Assembly (NCBI RefSeq): GCF_947497285.1
Contig: NZ_CANMFT010000009.1
Coordinates: 78,848-142,847 of the forward strand
Direction of reading: 5' to 3'
Length of the DNA stretch: 64,000 bases
Origin: an uncultured Aliiroseovarius sp.
Lineage (GTDB): Bacteria > Pseudomonadota > Alphaproteobacteria > Rhodobacterales > Rhodobacteraceae
Of this stretch, positions 44,178-52,602 are shown in pieces (position 1 is the first letter of the stretch; every line of letters begins with the position of its first letter). Both the position numbers and the translations under genes were made by a program. The notes beneath the pieces are model-generated. The model saw nothing but the letters and a program-made list of their open reading frames with translations. It ran no database searches and was not told the origin of the DNA.

Positions 44178-45197
44178 TTAGAATGCTGGCTGCCGGTATT
44201 CCTGTTTCTTAGTGAGCATTGCCCAGATGACCCGCGCTGCTTTGTTGGCCATTGCGGTTGTCGCCAATCTGAATGGCTTGTCAGCGATGATCTTTGCGGT
44301 CCAAAGGTCTACCTTCTCCGGTGACCGTTTTGCCATCACGGCCCGAGACGTCATGCCGACGACCAACAGTTTGCGGATGTAACGATCACCCTTCTTCGTG
44401 ATCTTTCCCAAGTGCTCCTTGCCCCCACTGGATTTATTGAGGGGCGTTAGACCAAGCCAAGCTGCAAAATCGCGCCCGGTTCTAAATTGCTTCGCATCAC
44501 CGATCGTTGCAATAATTGCAGACGCCGTAATTGGGCCAACGCCTGGCATGCGCATTAGTCTCCGTGCATCTGCGCTTAGCAAGGCATGTTGTTCGATCAT
44601 CTTGGAGTAACCTTCGATGCGTTCATTCAAGCCAATGAACTGATAACACTGCATGCCCAGCATTCCATTTGCGATATCCGGCATATCAGGTTGATCACCC
44701 TCAAGATGTCGCTTTGCGAAGGCCGTGACCGCCTCTACTCCGATCGGCAAAATATGCCCAAACTCACGCAACAGACTACGGATCACATTGGCCATCTGAG
44801 TGCGCTGTCGAACTGCCAAGTCGCGGGTGCGGTGGATCGACAAAACTGCCTGTTGATCTTCAGTCTTAATCTCAACAAACCTCATCGTTGGACGACGAAC
44901 GGCTTCGCAGATTGCCTCGGCATCTGCCGCATCTGTCTTACCCCGTTTGACATATGGCTTGACATAGTTCGCTGGCATCAGCCGAACATCGTGACCGAGC
45001 TGTCGTAACGAACGACCCCAGTGGTGCGATGATCCACAGGCCTCCATGCCAACTACGCAGGGCGGCTGCGCTTCGAAGAAAGAAAGCAGTTTTGCTCGTT
45101 TGATCGCCTTATTGAAGATGATGCGTCCGTTCTCCGATACACCATGTACTTGAAATACATCCTTGGCCAAATCTAGGCCGATGGTTTTAACTGTCAT
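44178..45197 (-). CDS. IS110-family transposase (DEDD type)
   Basis: 339-aa transposase. The N-terminal RuvC-like DEDD domain shows Asp9 in IGLDLAKDVFQVHG, Glu in VVGMEACGSSHHWGR and the Asp pair in KRGKTDAADAEAI. The C-terminal half has the Transposase_20 motif LMRMPGVGPITASAIIATIGD with the conserved serine-bearing stretch DFAAWLGLTPLNKSSGGKEHLGKITKKGD. Length is normal and the frame intact, so it may be active. IS110 elements carry no long terminal repeats and, in characterised members, encode a bridge RNA in their non-coding ends; none is assigned here. Its base composition is less GC-rich than the neighbours. Confidence 0.94.
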   Translation of the reverse strand: MTVKTIGLDLAKDVFQVHGVSENGRIIFNKAIKRAKLLSFFEAQPPCVVGMEACGSSHHWGRSLRQLGHDVRLMPANYVKPYVKRGKTDAADAEAICEAVRRPTMRFVEIKTEDQQAVLSIHRTRDLAVRQRTQMANVIRSLLREFGHILPIGVEAVTAFAKRHLEGDQPDMPDIANGMLGMQCYQFIGLNERIEGYSKMIEQHALLSADARRLMRMPGVGPITASAIIATIGDAKQFRTGRDFAAWLGLTPLNKSSGGKEHLGKITKKGDRYIRKLLVVGMTSRAVMAKRSPEKVDLWTAKIIADKPFRLATTAMANKAARVIWAMLTKKQEYRQPAF

Positions 45198-45198
45198 T

Positions 45199-45272
45199 GG
45201 GTGGCTCCATTCCTAGCAGTTCAAAGTAACTGCACTTTGGCACATGCGATGCCGGTGGAGCAGGAGCCACCC
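45199..45272 (-). promoter_or_regulatory. Inverted repeat covering the transposase ribosome site
   Basis: GGGTGGCTCC (45199-45208) and GGAGCCACCC (45263-45272) form a perfect ten-base inverted repeat with a 54-base gap. On the minus strand the arm next to the gene contains the GGAG ribosome site, seven bases before the ATG. An RNA that starts outside could fold and hide this site, limiting transposase synthesis from read-through. Confidence 0.6.
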
Positions 45273-45434
45273 ACCTCATCCGCTCCTATGAAAATCAACC
45301 TACCCGAGCCCGTTCAAATTGGTGGTTCTTGGCAGAGTGTAAGTGACCGCCAAGAGTTGAAGCTACGGTCAGAATCACATCGCCACGAAGAACTCTGCCT
45401 TTACAAAGTGCTCAACAATGCGTTTCGGGCAACC

Positions 45435-46379
45435 TTAATATGGCCATCCGATATGCGTTTGACGAAAGTTGTCACCGTCACGGTGGACAAAAACGGCAGC
45501 GACTCTAACTTTCTCAGACCAAATTAAGCCTTTCTGCTCTCCGGAAACCATGAAGGCCGTCGCCCAAGCATCTGCTTCCATGCAGGTCTCGGCGAGGAGG
45601 GTCACCGATGCAGGCGTGTCCCTTATGGGGCCTCTGCGGGCTGGGTCCATCGTATGTGAAAGCCGTTTCCCACCAGCCTCGATCCAGTGCCGGTAGTCAC
45701 CTGAGGTGGCCACGGCAGCATCGGTCAACTCGATGATCGACAGCGGTGCCCGTGTTTCATAATCTGGTCTCTCAATGGCGACGGTCCATGCTTGGTTTTC
45801 TGGTCGCATGCCGCAAGCGCGCATTTCACCGTCGAGGCCCACAAGCGCGTCGGTGATTTCGAAACGGTTCAGCACTGCCATCATACGGTCAACAGCATAA
45901 CCTTTCGCGATGCCTGACAGGTCCAGCGTTAGCGGAGCCAATTTACGGGCCTGAAGCGCATCGGGATTAAGGTCCAGAACCTCGTGCGCCGGGGACCGCA
46001 CCTTGCCGAGTGTACTGCGTATAGCTTGTGTATCCGCCTCTTGCGGTCCGAACCCCCACGCGGTGACGACATCCCCCATACCGATGTCGAATGCTCCATC
46101 CGAGAGCCTCCCGATTTCCAGCCCCTTCGCCAGCACTTCCATCAACTCCGCAGGAACGGACACCCATGTTCCGATCGGTGCGCGATTGAGGCGCATCAGA
46201 TCGCTCTCTGGCTTCCATGTGGACATCTGGCGGTCCACAACATCCACGCTTTCAATCAGTGCAGCGCGGACCGGTTCGGGGTCAGCCTCTGCGGGAGCAT
46301 AAAAGAGCGCCGACCAGCGGGTGCCCATTGTCGGACCATTCAGCGCATGGCGCAGAAGGTTAGTAGGTATCTTCGACAT
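45435..46379 (-). CDS. apbE: ApbE, FAD:protein FMN transferase
   Basis: 314-aa flavin transferase that attaches FMN from FAD to a Thr or Ser of target proteins. Family parts: GPTMGTRWSALFYAP, SDLMRLNRAPIGTWVSV, SDGAFDIGMG, LDLSGIAKGYAVDRM, GDYRHWIEAGGKRLSHTMDPARRGP and the metal-site region AETCMEADAWATAFMV. No signal peptide is evident, so it may act in the cytoplasm or be exported by another route. Its ATG overlaps the upstream PepSY-flavodoxin gene by 20 bases. The DUF2271 protein of the same operon carries a TGAS motif that could be its substrate. Confidence 0.93.
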   Translation of the reverse strand: MSKIPTNLLRHALNGPTMGTRWSALFYAPAEADPEPVRAALIESVDVVDRQMSTWKPESDLMRLNRAPIGTWVSVPAELMEVLAKGLEIGRLSDGAFDIGMGDVVTAWGFGPQEADTQAIRSTLGKVRSPAHEVLDLNPDALQARKLAPLTLDLSGIAKGYAVDRMMAVLNRFEITDALVGLDGEMRACGMRPENQAWTVAIERPDYETRAPLSIIELTDAAVATSGDYRHWIEAGGKRLSHTMDPARRGPIRDTPASVTLLAETCMEADAWATAFMVSGEQKGLIWSEKVRVAAVFVHRDGDNFRQTHIGWPY

Positions 46380-48567
46380 ACCGTCCCTCTGCTTTCAAAG
46401 TGGCAGGCGTCAGACCAGCGGGTGCCAGAATGTCGGCCAGCGCATCTGTTACACCAGCGGCCATGTCACGCCCGCCACAAACCAGAACCTGCGCGCCCTC
46501 ACTGACCAGTTTGGCAATTCGTTCAGCATCGGTGCACAGAGTATCCTGCACATAGGTGCGGGCGCTGGTCCGCGAAAAGGCGTTGGTGACGGCGGTTAGG
46601 TGTCCGGTTTTCTGCCAATCCTTCATTTCGTGCTCATAGAAGAGGTCGCTGTCAGGATGCCTTGCACCAAAATAAAGGTGCATAGGGCGGCCCGAATGGT
46701 TGGCGCGCGCAAACCCTGCCAGCGGGCCGATGCCGGTGCCCGCACCGATCAGGATAACGGGCTTGCGCCCCCGCGCGGGTCGAAAGTCAGGGTTGTGGCG
46801 GATGAACCCCTGCACGGTGTCGCCAACGTCCAGATCCAAAAGTTGACCCGAACAAAGCCCACCGGTATGGCGACTAACACAAATCTCGACAAAGCCATCG
46901 CCCTGTCCCGAAGCTAGAGAATAGAACCGTGGCACGTGCGACCCTTCGGGAATGATACCCAGCAGGTCACCCGATGAGAACCGACCTAAAGCCCGCCCTG
47001 CAAGTCGCGTCCAGAACCCAACCTTGGGAAAGGCAAAGCGCAGGATCGCCGCAGGGGATTGCATGTCTACCCCGTAGTCGCGGCGCGAGATCAGCGTCAA
47101 CGCATGGCTGCGCGGGATCGCCGGGCTATGCGAAAGCTCCAATGATTGACCCAGTACGCGGCCCAGATCACGCCCCCAGCGGGCGAATTCTTGTGGGGAC
47201 TGGCGATCAACCGTTGCCATTGGCAAGATCTGCTTCCAACCTTTTTCCCCGGCCATGCGGGTCACATCGACGGCATAGGCGCAGAATTCGGGAAATTTAT
47301 TGTCACCGAACCCCAGCACAGCCAGCGGCATGTCAGGGGCGTTTGGTAAAGCCGCAAGCCGGTCAAGGAAGCCTTTGGCCGAGGCAGGTGCCGTGCCCTC
47401 GCCATAGGTGGCAGCCAGAACGATCACCCGTTCGGCACGGCTATACTGGTGTGGCGCAAACTGCGACATCGGGGCCGCGTGGATCTTGTGGCCCGCCTGC
47501 GTCAGCGCGGCATGCAATGTCGCGGCAAAGCCCCATGTGCTGCCCCCTTCGCTGCCAACCAGCAGGATCGTGTCCGCCTGTCCCGACCCGACATTGCCTG
47601 TGATGCATGGCCGCGCCCGGCGGGCTTGCACCCACAGGATAACGCCCGTTGCGGCCATGAACGGCGCACCAAGTGCCATCAGACCGAGGATTAGTCCCAG
47701 CCACGCCATGCCTTGTCCGGTGTGCAGCATGTAGATCGTCTCGCTCACGCTTTCCCACTGGCTTGCATCAGTCCAGACCAAAACCGTCCCTGTTCCCTGA
47801 TCGAGATACCCCTTGCCAGAGTTTGTCTTGAGCAGGAACACATCGGTGGTGTCGCCCGGATAGGGAAAGGTCAGTTCGCGCAGGGCGTCCACCGGCGTGT
47901 CGCGCAGTAAAGTCATCGTGCCGGGCGCGGCACCAGTCTGGCCACTCACTTGCGAGGGGAGCGCAGGGGCGCTGCCCTGCGGGATCAGGTCAAAGGTACT
48001 GGCTGTCATGAACAGCGCAGTGGCTGAAGACAGCAGAAGCCCGACGACAGTCACCCGCGCCACTTCGACATGCAGCCGTCCCATCAGCGGACCACGCAGG
48101 CGTGAGAAAAAACGCCGCCAGCCGCCTGTCCGCCGTGCAGTCAGCATCAGGCCCGAGATCGACAGCACCAACAGCGAAGCCGCCCCCGCCGCTGCGGTCA
48201 ACCGCCCTGCGTCGTCCAGAAACAGCGAACGGTGCAGGTTGGTCATCCAGCGTTGAAAGGCAGAGGGTTCGTAATCCTTCACGCCAACACCTGTCGCGGG
48301 ATCGATAACCACCGCACCGGGTTGCCCAGCGTCAAAGTAGAACACCGTGATCTGCCCCGATGGCGCGCGGCGGATCTGTTCAACGCCAGGGTAGTGGATG
48401 GCGATGCGGTCTGCCAATGTGGCCACCGTCAGGGTCGGGTCAGACTGCGCGGGGGCCTGCACAACCTCTAATGCGGGAAGAAAGCTCAGCACCGCCCCGC
48501 TGAACGTCATAACGACGATCAGCAAGGCCGCGATCAGACCGGGAAATTTGTGCAGGGCGCGTAGCAT
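46360..48567 (-). CDS. PepSY membrane / flavodoxin / FNR reductase fusion
   Basis: 735-aa inner-membrane flavoprotein. The N-terminal half is a PepSY-associated membrane region (first helix residues about 9-31; more near 130-150, 185-205 and 295-320) with two periplasmic PepSY-like loops. A flavodoxin domain follows (TILLVGSEGGSTWGFAATLHAAL, VIVLAATYGEGTAPASAKGFLDRLAAL), then a ferredoxin-NADP reductase-like part: PRFYSLASG for FAD, PVILIGAGTGIGPLAGFARAN for the nucleotide. It would pass electrons from NADPH across the membrane to periplasmic acceptors. AAGGAG precedes the ATG. It lies between the DUF2271 gene and apbE in one operon. Confidence 0.88.
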   Translation of the reverse strand: MLRALHKFPGLIAALLIVVMTFSGAVLSFLPALEVVQAPAQSDPTLTVATLADRIAIHYPGVEQIRRAPSGQITVFYFDAGQPGAVVIDPATGVGVKDYEPSAFQRWMTNLHRSLFLDDAGRLTAAAGAASLLVLSISGLMLTARRTGGWRRFFSRLRGPLMGRLHVEVARVTVVGLLLSSATALFMTASTFDLIPQGSAPALPSQVSGQTGAAPGTMTLLRDTPVDALRELTFPYPGDTTDVFLLKTNSGKGYLDQGTGTVLVWTDASQWESVSETIYMLHTGQGMAWLGLILGLMALGAPFMAATGVILWVQARRARPCITGNVGSGQADTILLVGSEGGSTWGFAATLHAALTQAGHKIHAAPMSQFAPHQYSRAERVIVLAATYGEGTAPASAKGFLDRLAALPNAPDMPLAVLGFGDNKFPEFCAYAVDVTRMAGEKGWKQILPMATVDRQSPQEFARWGRDLGRVLGQSLELSHSPAIPRSHALTLISRRDYGVDMQSPAAILRFAFPKVGFWTRLAGRALGRFSSGDLLGIIPEGSHVPRFYSLASGQGDGFVEICVSRHTGGLCSGQLLDLDVGDTVQGFIRHNPDFRPARGRKPVILIGAGTGIGPLAGFARANHSGRPMHLYFGARHPDSDLFYEHEMKDWQKTGHLTAVTNAFSRTSARTYVQDTLCTDAERIAKLVSEGAQVLVCGGRDMAAGVTDALADILAPAGLTPATLKAEGRYVEDTY

Positions 48568-48589
48568 CGCAAGGCTCCTTTGGTGCGGA

Positions 48590-49054
48590 TTACATGTCGT
48601 AGGTGAAATCGCGGATGTAGCGGCGACCTGCGACCGGCTGACCCGCGCCCATTGTGGTTAATGGCACGACCACTTCGGAGGGGCTGTCGCGCATGTCTTC
48701 CACCGAGGCGTCGATATGTAATTCATAGCCTGCGTCAAACAGCGCATCCGCAAGATCAAGTGTGATTTTCAACTCTCGCCCCGCGCCAACGCTGGCACCG
48801 GTGATACCGTTGATCTCTGCTGTGTTACCGCCTGTCGCACGATACCAGTCGCTCAGATGTTCGTAGTATTTCGACTTGCCACCCGCCATCCACAGGCTGC
48901 CGACATAAGCGCCCTGCGCATCGGTGACATAAAGCGCAACGTAAGCGCCATCGCCGCCATATTGATTCATGTTGGCGGTCAGGGTGACGGGGCGCGCAAG
49001 CGCCGGACCTGTAAGAGCGGTCGTCAGCGCCAAGGCGGATAAAAGGGTTTTCAT
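48590..49054 (-). CDS. DUF2271 periplasmic protein with an ApbE-type TGAS motif
   Basis: 154-aa exported protein, signal peptide about residues 1-20 (cut after GPALA). The mature part matches DUF2271: VALYVTDAQGAYVGSLWMAGGKSKYYEHLSDWYRATGG and the closing YIRDFTYDM. Residues 82-90 read NGITGASVG; T85-G86-A87-S88 fits the (S/T)GA(S/T) sequence to which ApbE attaches FMN. It should then be a small flavinylated electron carrier served by the membrane reductase. First gene of the DUF2271 / PepSY-flavodoxin / apbE operon; GGAG lies seven bases before the ATG. Flavinylation is inferred, not proved. Confidence 0.85.
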   Translation of the reverse strand: MKTLLSALALTTALTGPALARPVTLTANMNQYGGDGAYVALYVTDAQGAYVGSLWMAGGKSKYYEHLSDWYRATGGNTAEINGITGASVGAGRELKITLDLADALFDAGYELHIDASVEDMRDSPSEVVVPLTTMGAGQPVAGRRYIRDFTYDM

Positions 49055-49100
49055 CGGAAATCTCCATACTGGTTGTTTCGGTTTCTTTTGCCGCAACAAG

Positions 49101-49149
49101 CTGATGTCACCCTGACAAGGTGAGAAAATTTGCTTCAGCTTGGCGTCAG
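49101..49149. promoter_or_regulatory. Response-regulator boxes upstream of the DUF2271 operon
   Basis: Two direct-repeat boxes with TCAG half-sites 11 bases apart. On the plus strand CTTCAG-CTTGG-CGTCAG ends at 49149; on the minus strand TGTCAG-GGTGA-CATCAG covers about 49101-49117. The same design occurs in the PepSY/regulator gap (49742-49790). Confidence 0.65.
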
Positions 49150-49157
49150 GAAGTAAG

Positions 49158-49192
49158 AAAAAGCCCCGCCGCACTTGAATTGGCAGCGGGGC
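49158..49192 (-). terminator. Intrinsic terminator of the small PepSY gene
   Basis: On the minus strand GCCCCGC ... GCGGGGC (plus 49163-49169 with 49186-49192), followed by TTTTT (plus 49162-49158). It closes the PepSY transcript right before the boxes of the DUF2271 operon. Confidence 0.8.
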
Positions 49193-49305
49193 CAGTTTGC
49201 GGGTCTAGGGGACGAAAGGCCCACAAAGCACCACCCTGGGGCAGGTGGTCTCAAAAGGTTCCGGCATCAGCGCAAAAACGGTCCCAGGGAACACACGAAT
49301 GCGGA

Positions 49306-49692
49306 TCACTGCTCAACAACGGGTGCGGTTCCAGGTGCAAAAAGCCCGTTTGCAGGGGGTGTTACGGATTGGCCCGGTGTAGCATTGTTGCGATCACGAT
49401 AGTCATCATCGTCATCGTCGTCCTCATATTCAAACTCGATCACTGCAAACGTGGCAGGATCGACCTTGACCTCAATCTCACGACCGGTCGCATCGCGGCC
49501 TTCGATTTCATAGCAGCCATCGTCAATCTTGATCCGGCGCACGGTCCAGCCCTGCGCCTCTGCCATTGCCTGCACGGCTTCGCGCGGTTGCCAGTCAGCC
49601 ATCGGCACCCGACAATCGTCGTCATCAGCAAGGGCGACACCTGCCGCACCGAGGCCAATCAAAAGGGTCGTTGCCATCAGATACTTTTTCAT
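49306..49692 (-). CDS. Small periplasmic PepSY protein with an acidic run
   Basis: 128-aa exported protein with a signal peptide (about 1-22, ending GVALA). The PepSY-like core is CRVPMADWQPREAVQAMAEAQGWTVRRIKIDDGCYEIEGRDATGREIEVKVDPATFAVIEFEYE, with two cysteines (CRV, GCY) that could pair. A run of seven or more aspartates follows, then a Pro/Gly-rich tail. PepSY domains often inhibit proteases or accompany membrane reductases; the acidic run might bind metal ions. It is divergent from the two-component system and has its own terminator. Confidence 0.85.
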   Translation of the reverse strand: MKKYLMATTLLIGLGAAGVALADDDDCRVPMADWQPREAVQAMAEAQGWTVRRIKIDDGCYEIEGRDATGREIEVKVDPATFAVIEFEYEDDDDDDDYRDRNNATPGQSVTPPANGLFAPGTAPVVEQ

Positions 49693-49741
49693 TGTTCCAT
49701 CTCCTGAAGCTCATGTTGATGGGGCTTTATCACCCAGCGAC

Positions 49742-49790
49742 CTGACGCGGACCTGAAGTTTGCAGCTATTGTGCTTCAGGTGGGCGTCAG
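49742..49790. promoter_or_regulatory. Response-regulator boxes between PepSY and the two-component genes
   Basis: CTTCAG-GTGGG-CGTCAG on the plus strand (49774-49790) and CTTCAG-GTCCG-CGTCAG on the minus strand (about 49742-49758). Both consist of TCAG half-sites 11 bases apart, one helical turn, as in the boxes of PmrA/QseB-type regulators. They lie in the divergent promoter region and suit control of both directions. Confidence 0.7.
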
Positions 49791-49837
49791 CTTGGGAGGT
49801 GATAGAAGGATGACAAACGGAACGGGAAAAGACAGAT

Positions 49838-50497
49838 ATGCGTGTGCTGCTGATCGAGGATGATACGGTGTTGGGCGGTGCAGTGTGCGACCAGATTGCC
49901 GCTGACGGGCATTCTATCGACTGGGCCACACGGCTGGACGGCGCGGGCGAGTATCTGGATGTCGCCGCCTATGATCTGATCCTTCTTGATCTGATGCTGC
50001 CCGATGGGCGCGGCCAGCCGTTCTTGCGCGCGCTCAGAAAGCGGGGCGATGTCACGCCGGTGATCATCCTGACCGCGATGGACCAGATCAGCGACCGGAT
50101 CGAGGGGCTTAACGCTGGTGCCGACGACTATATGGTCAAACCCTTCGATCTGTCCGAACTATCGGCGCGGGTCGGTGCGGTGGCGCGGCGCTATGCTGGC
50201 AACCCGAACCCGCTGGTCACTCTGGGCGATCTGGAGGTTGATCTCGCTGCGCGGTCTGTGTTTCGCGGTGGCAAGTCGGTGGCGCTGACCGCCCGCGAAT
50301 GGGTGCTGTTCGAAGCCTTCGTGCAACGACCCGGGCAGCTTTTGTCAAAGACGCAGTTGGAAGAGCGGCTGTATTCCTTCGACACCGAGGTCGAGAGCAA
50401 CACAATCGAAGTGCATGTCAGCAGGTTGCGTAAAAAGCTGGGGCGCGACCGGATCGAAACTGTGCGGGGCCTCGGGTATCGGCTGGGCGCGCCATGA
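49838..50497 (+). CDS. OmpR/QseB-type response regulator
   Basis: 219-aa regulator. The receiver domain (residues 1-115) has the acidic pair D8-D9, phospho-acceptor Asp51 (LILLDLMLPDGRG) and the Lys loop (MVKPFDLSELSARV). The C-terminal winged helix (from about 125) shows LTAREWVLFEAFVQRPGQLLSKTQLEERLYSFDTEVESNTIEVHVSRLRKKLG, typical of the OmpR family and like QseB/PmrA. The stop overlaps the sensor kinase ATG by four bases (ATGA). The boxes at 49742-49790 and 49101-49149 are its probable targets, giving self-regulation and control of the PepSY and DUF2271 genes. Confidence 0.93.
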   Translation: MRVLLIEDDTVLGGAVCDQIAADGHSIDWATRLDGAGEYLDVAAYDLILLDLMLPDGRGQPFLRALRKRGDVTPVIILTAMDQISDRIEGLNAGADDYMVKPFDLSELSARVGAVARRYAGNPNPLVTLGDLEVDLAARSVFRGGKSVALTAREWVLFEAFVQRPGQLLSKTQLEERLYSFDTEVESNTIEVHVSRLRKKLGRDRIETVRGLGYRLGAP

Positions 50498-51831
50498 GGG
50501 TGCCTGGCTCTCTGCAAGGTCGTCTGGCGCTGGCGCTTGGAGTTGGGCTGACGGTGCTTTGGTTGGCCACCGCATGGGCCACGGCCACCCTGCTGCGCAG
50601 TGAAATGAACGAGGTGTTAGATTCCACGCTGGAGGAAACCGCACAGCGCATTCTACCCTTGGTGGCCTTAGATATCATCAGCCGTGAGGAAGAGGGTATC
50701 AGCCAGCGCATCGCCACCCTGCGCGAACATGAGGAGTTTTTCACCTACATCGTGCGTGATGATCAGGGGCGCGTCCTGATACGGTCGCACGCTGCTGAAG
50801 ATGCGGATTTTCCTGAATTCGAGGGCATGGGGTTTCGTCAGACTGCGACACATCGGCTTTACTATGACGCGGCACTACAAGGCACGATCACCATCGCCGT
50901 CGCCGAACCGCTTAGTCATCGCACGGAGGTAGCGCGCGAAGTCTTGGTCGGACTCGCCTTACCGCTGTTTATCGTTATTCCACTTGGCTTGTTTGGCGTG
51001 TTCTGGATTGTCAGACTTAGCCTGCGTCCCGTTCGGCGATTTAGCACTGCGCTGTCCAGTCGTGGCCCACGCGATCTGTCTGCGGTGGGTGACGGAACTT
51101 TACCTAATGAAATCAGGCCTGTGGCAGAGGCCGTCAATGATGTTCTGGACCGTCTTGGACGCACCCTTGAGGCTGAGCGCAGTTTTACTGCCAACGCCGC
51201 CCATGAATTGCGCACTCCGGTGGCGGCAGCACTTGCCCAGACGCAACGGCTGATGGCCGAAACCTCCGATACCATTGCAGTTGGGCGGGCAGCCGAGATC
51301 GAGGTTGCTCTTAAGCGGCTAACCCGTCTGTCCGAGAAGCTCATGCAACTGGCGCGCGCGGAAGGTGGACGCTTGCGACGTGATACTGTGTCAGACTTGC
51401 GGCCTGTGCTGGAAATGGTGCTGGCGGACTTTGACAGGGCCGTGGGACGAGCGCGCATCCAACGCACACTTCCGACTGGCCCGGCGCTGTCTGACCTTGA
51501 TCCCGACGCCTTCGCGATCATCGTGCGAAACCTGATCGAGAACGCATTGCGTCACGGCAGGGATGGAACGCCGGTTCAGGTCGCTCTATCGCGCGACACT
51601 CTTAGGGTGGTCAACGATGGCCCGCCGCTTGCAGCCGAAACTTTGGCGGGGCTAACCGGGCGTTTTGAACGAGGGCAATCTTTAGCGGACGGCAGTGGGC
51701 TGGGCCTGTCCATTGTGCAAGCAATTGCCGACGGGGCGCAGGCAACGCTGGAACTGCATTCCCCCGCACAGGAACGGACGGAAGGGTTCGAGGCGGTGTT
51801 TCTTCTGCCGCGCCTTCCGCAGAGTGTTTGA
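50494..51831 (+). CDS. Sensor histidine kinase
   Basis: 445-aa membrane kinase. A first membrane helix (about residues 12-32) and a second (about 150-172) enclose a 115-residue periplasmic sensor region (LRSEMNEVLDSTLEETAQRILPLVALDIISREEEGISQ). A HAMP-like link leads to the phospho-acceptor His237 in NAAHELRTPVAAALAQTQRL. The ATPase part shows RNLIENALRHGRDGTPV and GSGLGLSIVQAIADG. It forms one operon with the response regulator. The signal is unknown; the regulated PepSY/DUF2271/ApbE genes suggest redox or metal stress. Confidence 0.93.
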   Translation: MRVPGSLQGRLALALGVGLTVLWLATAWATATLLRSEMNEVLDSTLEETAQRILPLVALDIISREEEGISQRIATLREHEEFFTYIVRDDQGRVLIRSHAAEDADFPEFEGMGFRQTATHRLYYDAALQGTITIAVAEPLSHRTEVAREVLVGLALPLFIVIPLGLFGVFWIVRLSLRPVRRFSTALSSRGPRDLSAVGDGTLPNEIRPVAEAVNDVLDRLGRTLEAERSFTANAAHELRTPVAAALAQTQRLMAETSDTIAVGRAAEIEVALKRLTRLSEKLMQLARAEGGRLRRDTVSDLRPVLEMVLADFDRAVGRARIQRTLPTGPALSDLDPDAFAIIVRNLIENALRHGRDGTPVQVALSRDTLRVVNDGPPLAAETLAGLTGRFERGQSLADGSGLGLSIVQAIADGAQATLELHSPAQERTEGFEAVFLLPRLPQSV

Positions 51832-51912
51832 GCTTTGCCTGAAACACGATGGAAAGAGGGTCGTTTGACTTGCATCAACGCCGAAGGACTTCCAGCCTTG
51901 TAGACTTTGCAG

Positions 51913-52602
51913 ATGGAGATATTTGCTGATCTTGATCATCCGCTTGTCAAAGACACCGCCAAACGTTTGACCCAAGCTGAGACAACGCTTCGCAGCAAGC
52001 TAGAACGGTTATTCTACTTTGTTCGGGATGATATTCGTTTCGCATTTCCCGACGATGGAGACTTCGTCAAGGCATCGGAAACGATCCAGTTGGGATATGG
52101 GCAGTGCAATACGAAGGCCACTTTGCTGTTAGCACTCTGCAAGACTGTGGGCATTCCTGCCCGCATCCACTTTTCGCTTATCACCAAAGACATTCAGAGA
52201 GGTTTTTTCACAGGCATTGCTTATTGGCTCATGCCAAGGGAAATCTCTCATTCCTGGATCGAAGTTGAAGTTGACGGCACCTGGCGGCGTATCGACACAT
52301 TCATCAACGACCTGCCACTGTTTACCGCTGCGAAAGCCGAGGTTACACGCCTCGGTTGGTCGGTTGGCTATTCGGTTGCACTGAAGGACGGCGAGGCCAG
52401 CGCAGATTTCGACCTTGATCACGAAGCTTTTCAACAGATGGCAGCCGTGACGGATGATCACGGCACGTGGGATGACCCATCCGCCTACTATGAAAGCGCG
52501 AACTACAAGAACCGACCCGACGGAATACGGATGTGGTTCTACCGGAACATGATCGGCGGGATAAACCGCCGCGTTGAACGATTGCGCGATGAAAACAATT
52601 GA
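51913..52602 (+). CDS. Transglutaminase-like cysteine protease-fold protein
   Basis: 229-aa protein with the transglutaminase-like catalytic core: Cys65 in LGYGQCNTKATLLLALCKTVGIPARIH, His113 in ISHSWIEVEVDGTWRRIDTFI, and the following Asp. Bacterial members act as peptidases or transferases and often accompany uncharacterised operons. No signal peptide is evident. I took the ATG at 51913; the two codons before it would need a TTG start. Its 3' end overlaps the next gene by 14 bases, so the pair is coupled. Confidence 0.85.
   Translation: MEIFADLDHPLVKDTAKRLTQAETTLRSKLERLFYFVRDDIRFAFPDDGDFVKASETIQLGYGQCNTKATLLLALCKTVGIPARIHFSLITKDIQRGFFTGIAYWLMPREISHSWIEVEVDGTWRRIDTFINDLPLFTAAKAEVTRLGWSVGYSVALKDGEASADFDLDHEAFQQMAAVTDDHGTWDDPSAYYESANYKNRPDGIRMWFYRNMIGGINRRVERLRDENN

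Noticed and set aside
45201..45527. 108-codon plus-strand frame between the IS element and apbE
   Set aside because: It crosses the IS leader and the 3' end of apbE on the opposite strand and has no recognisable features.
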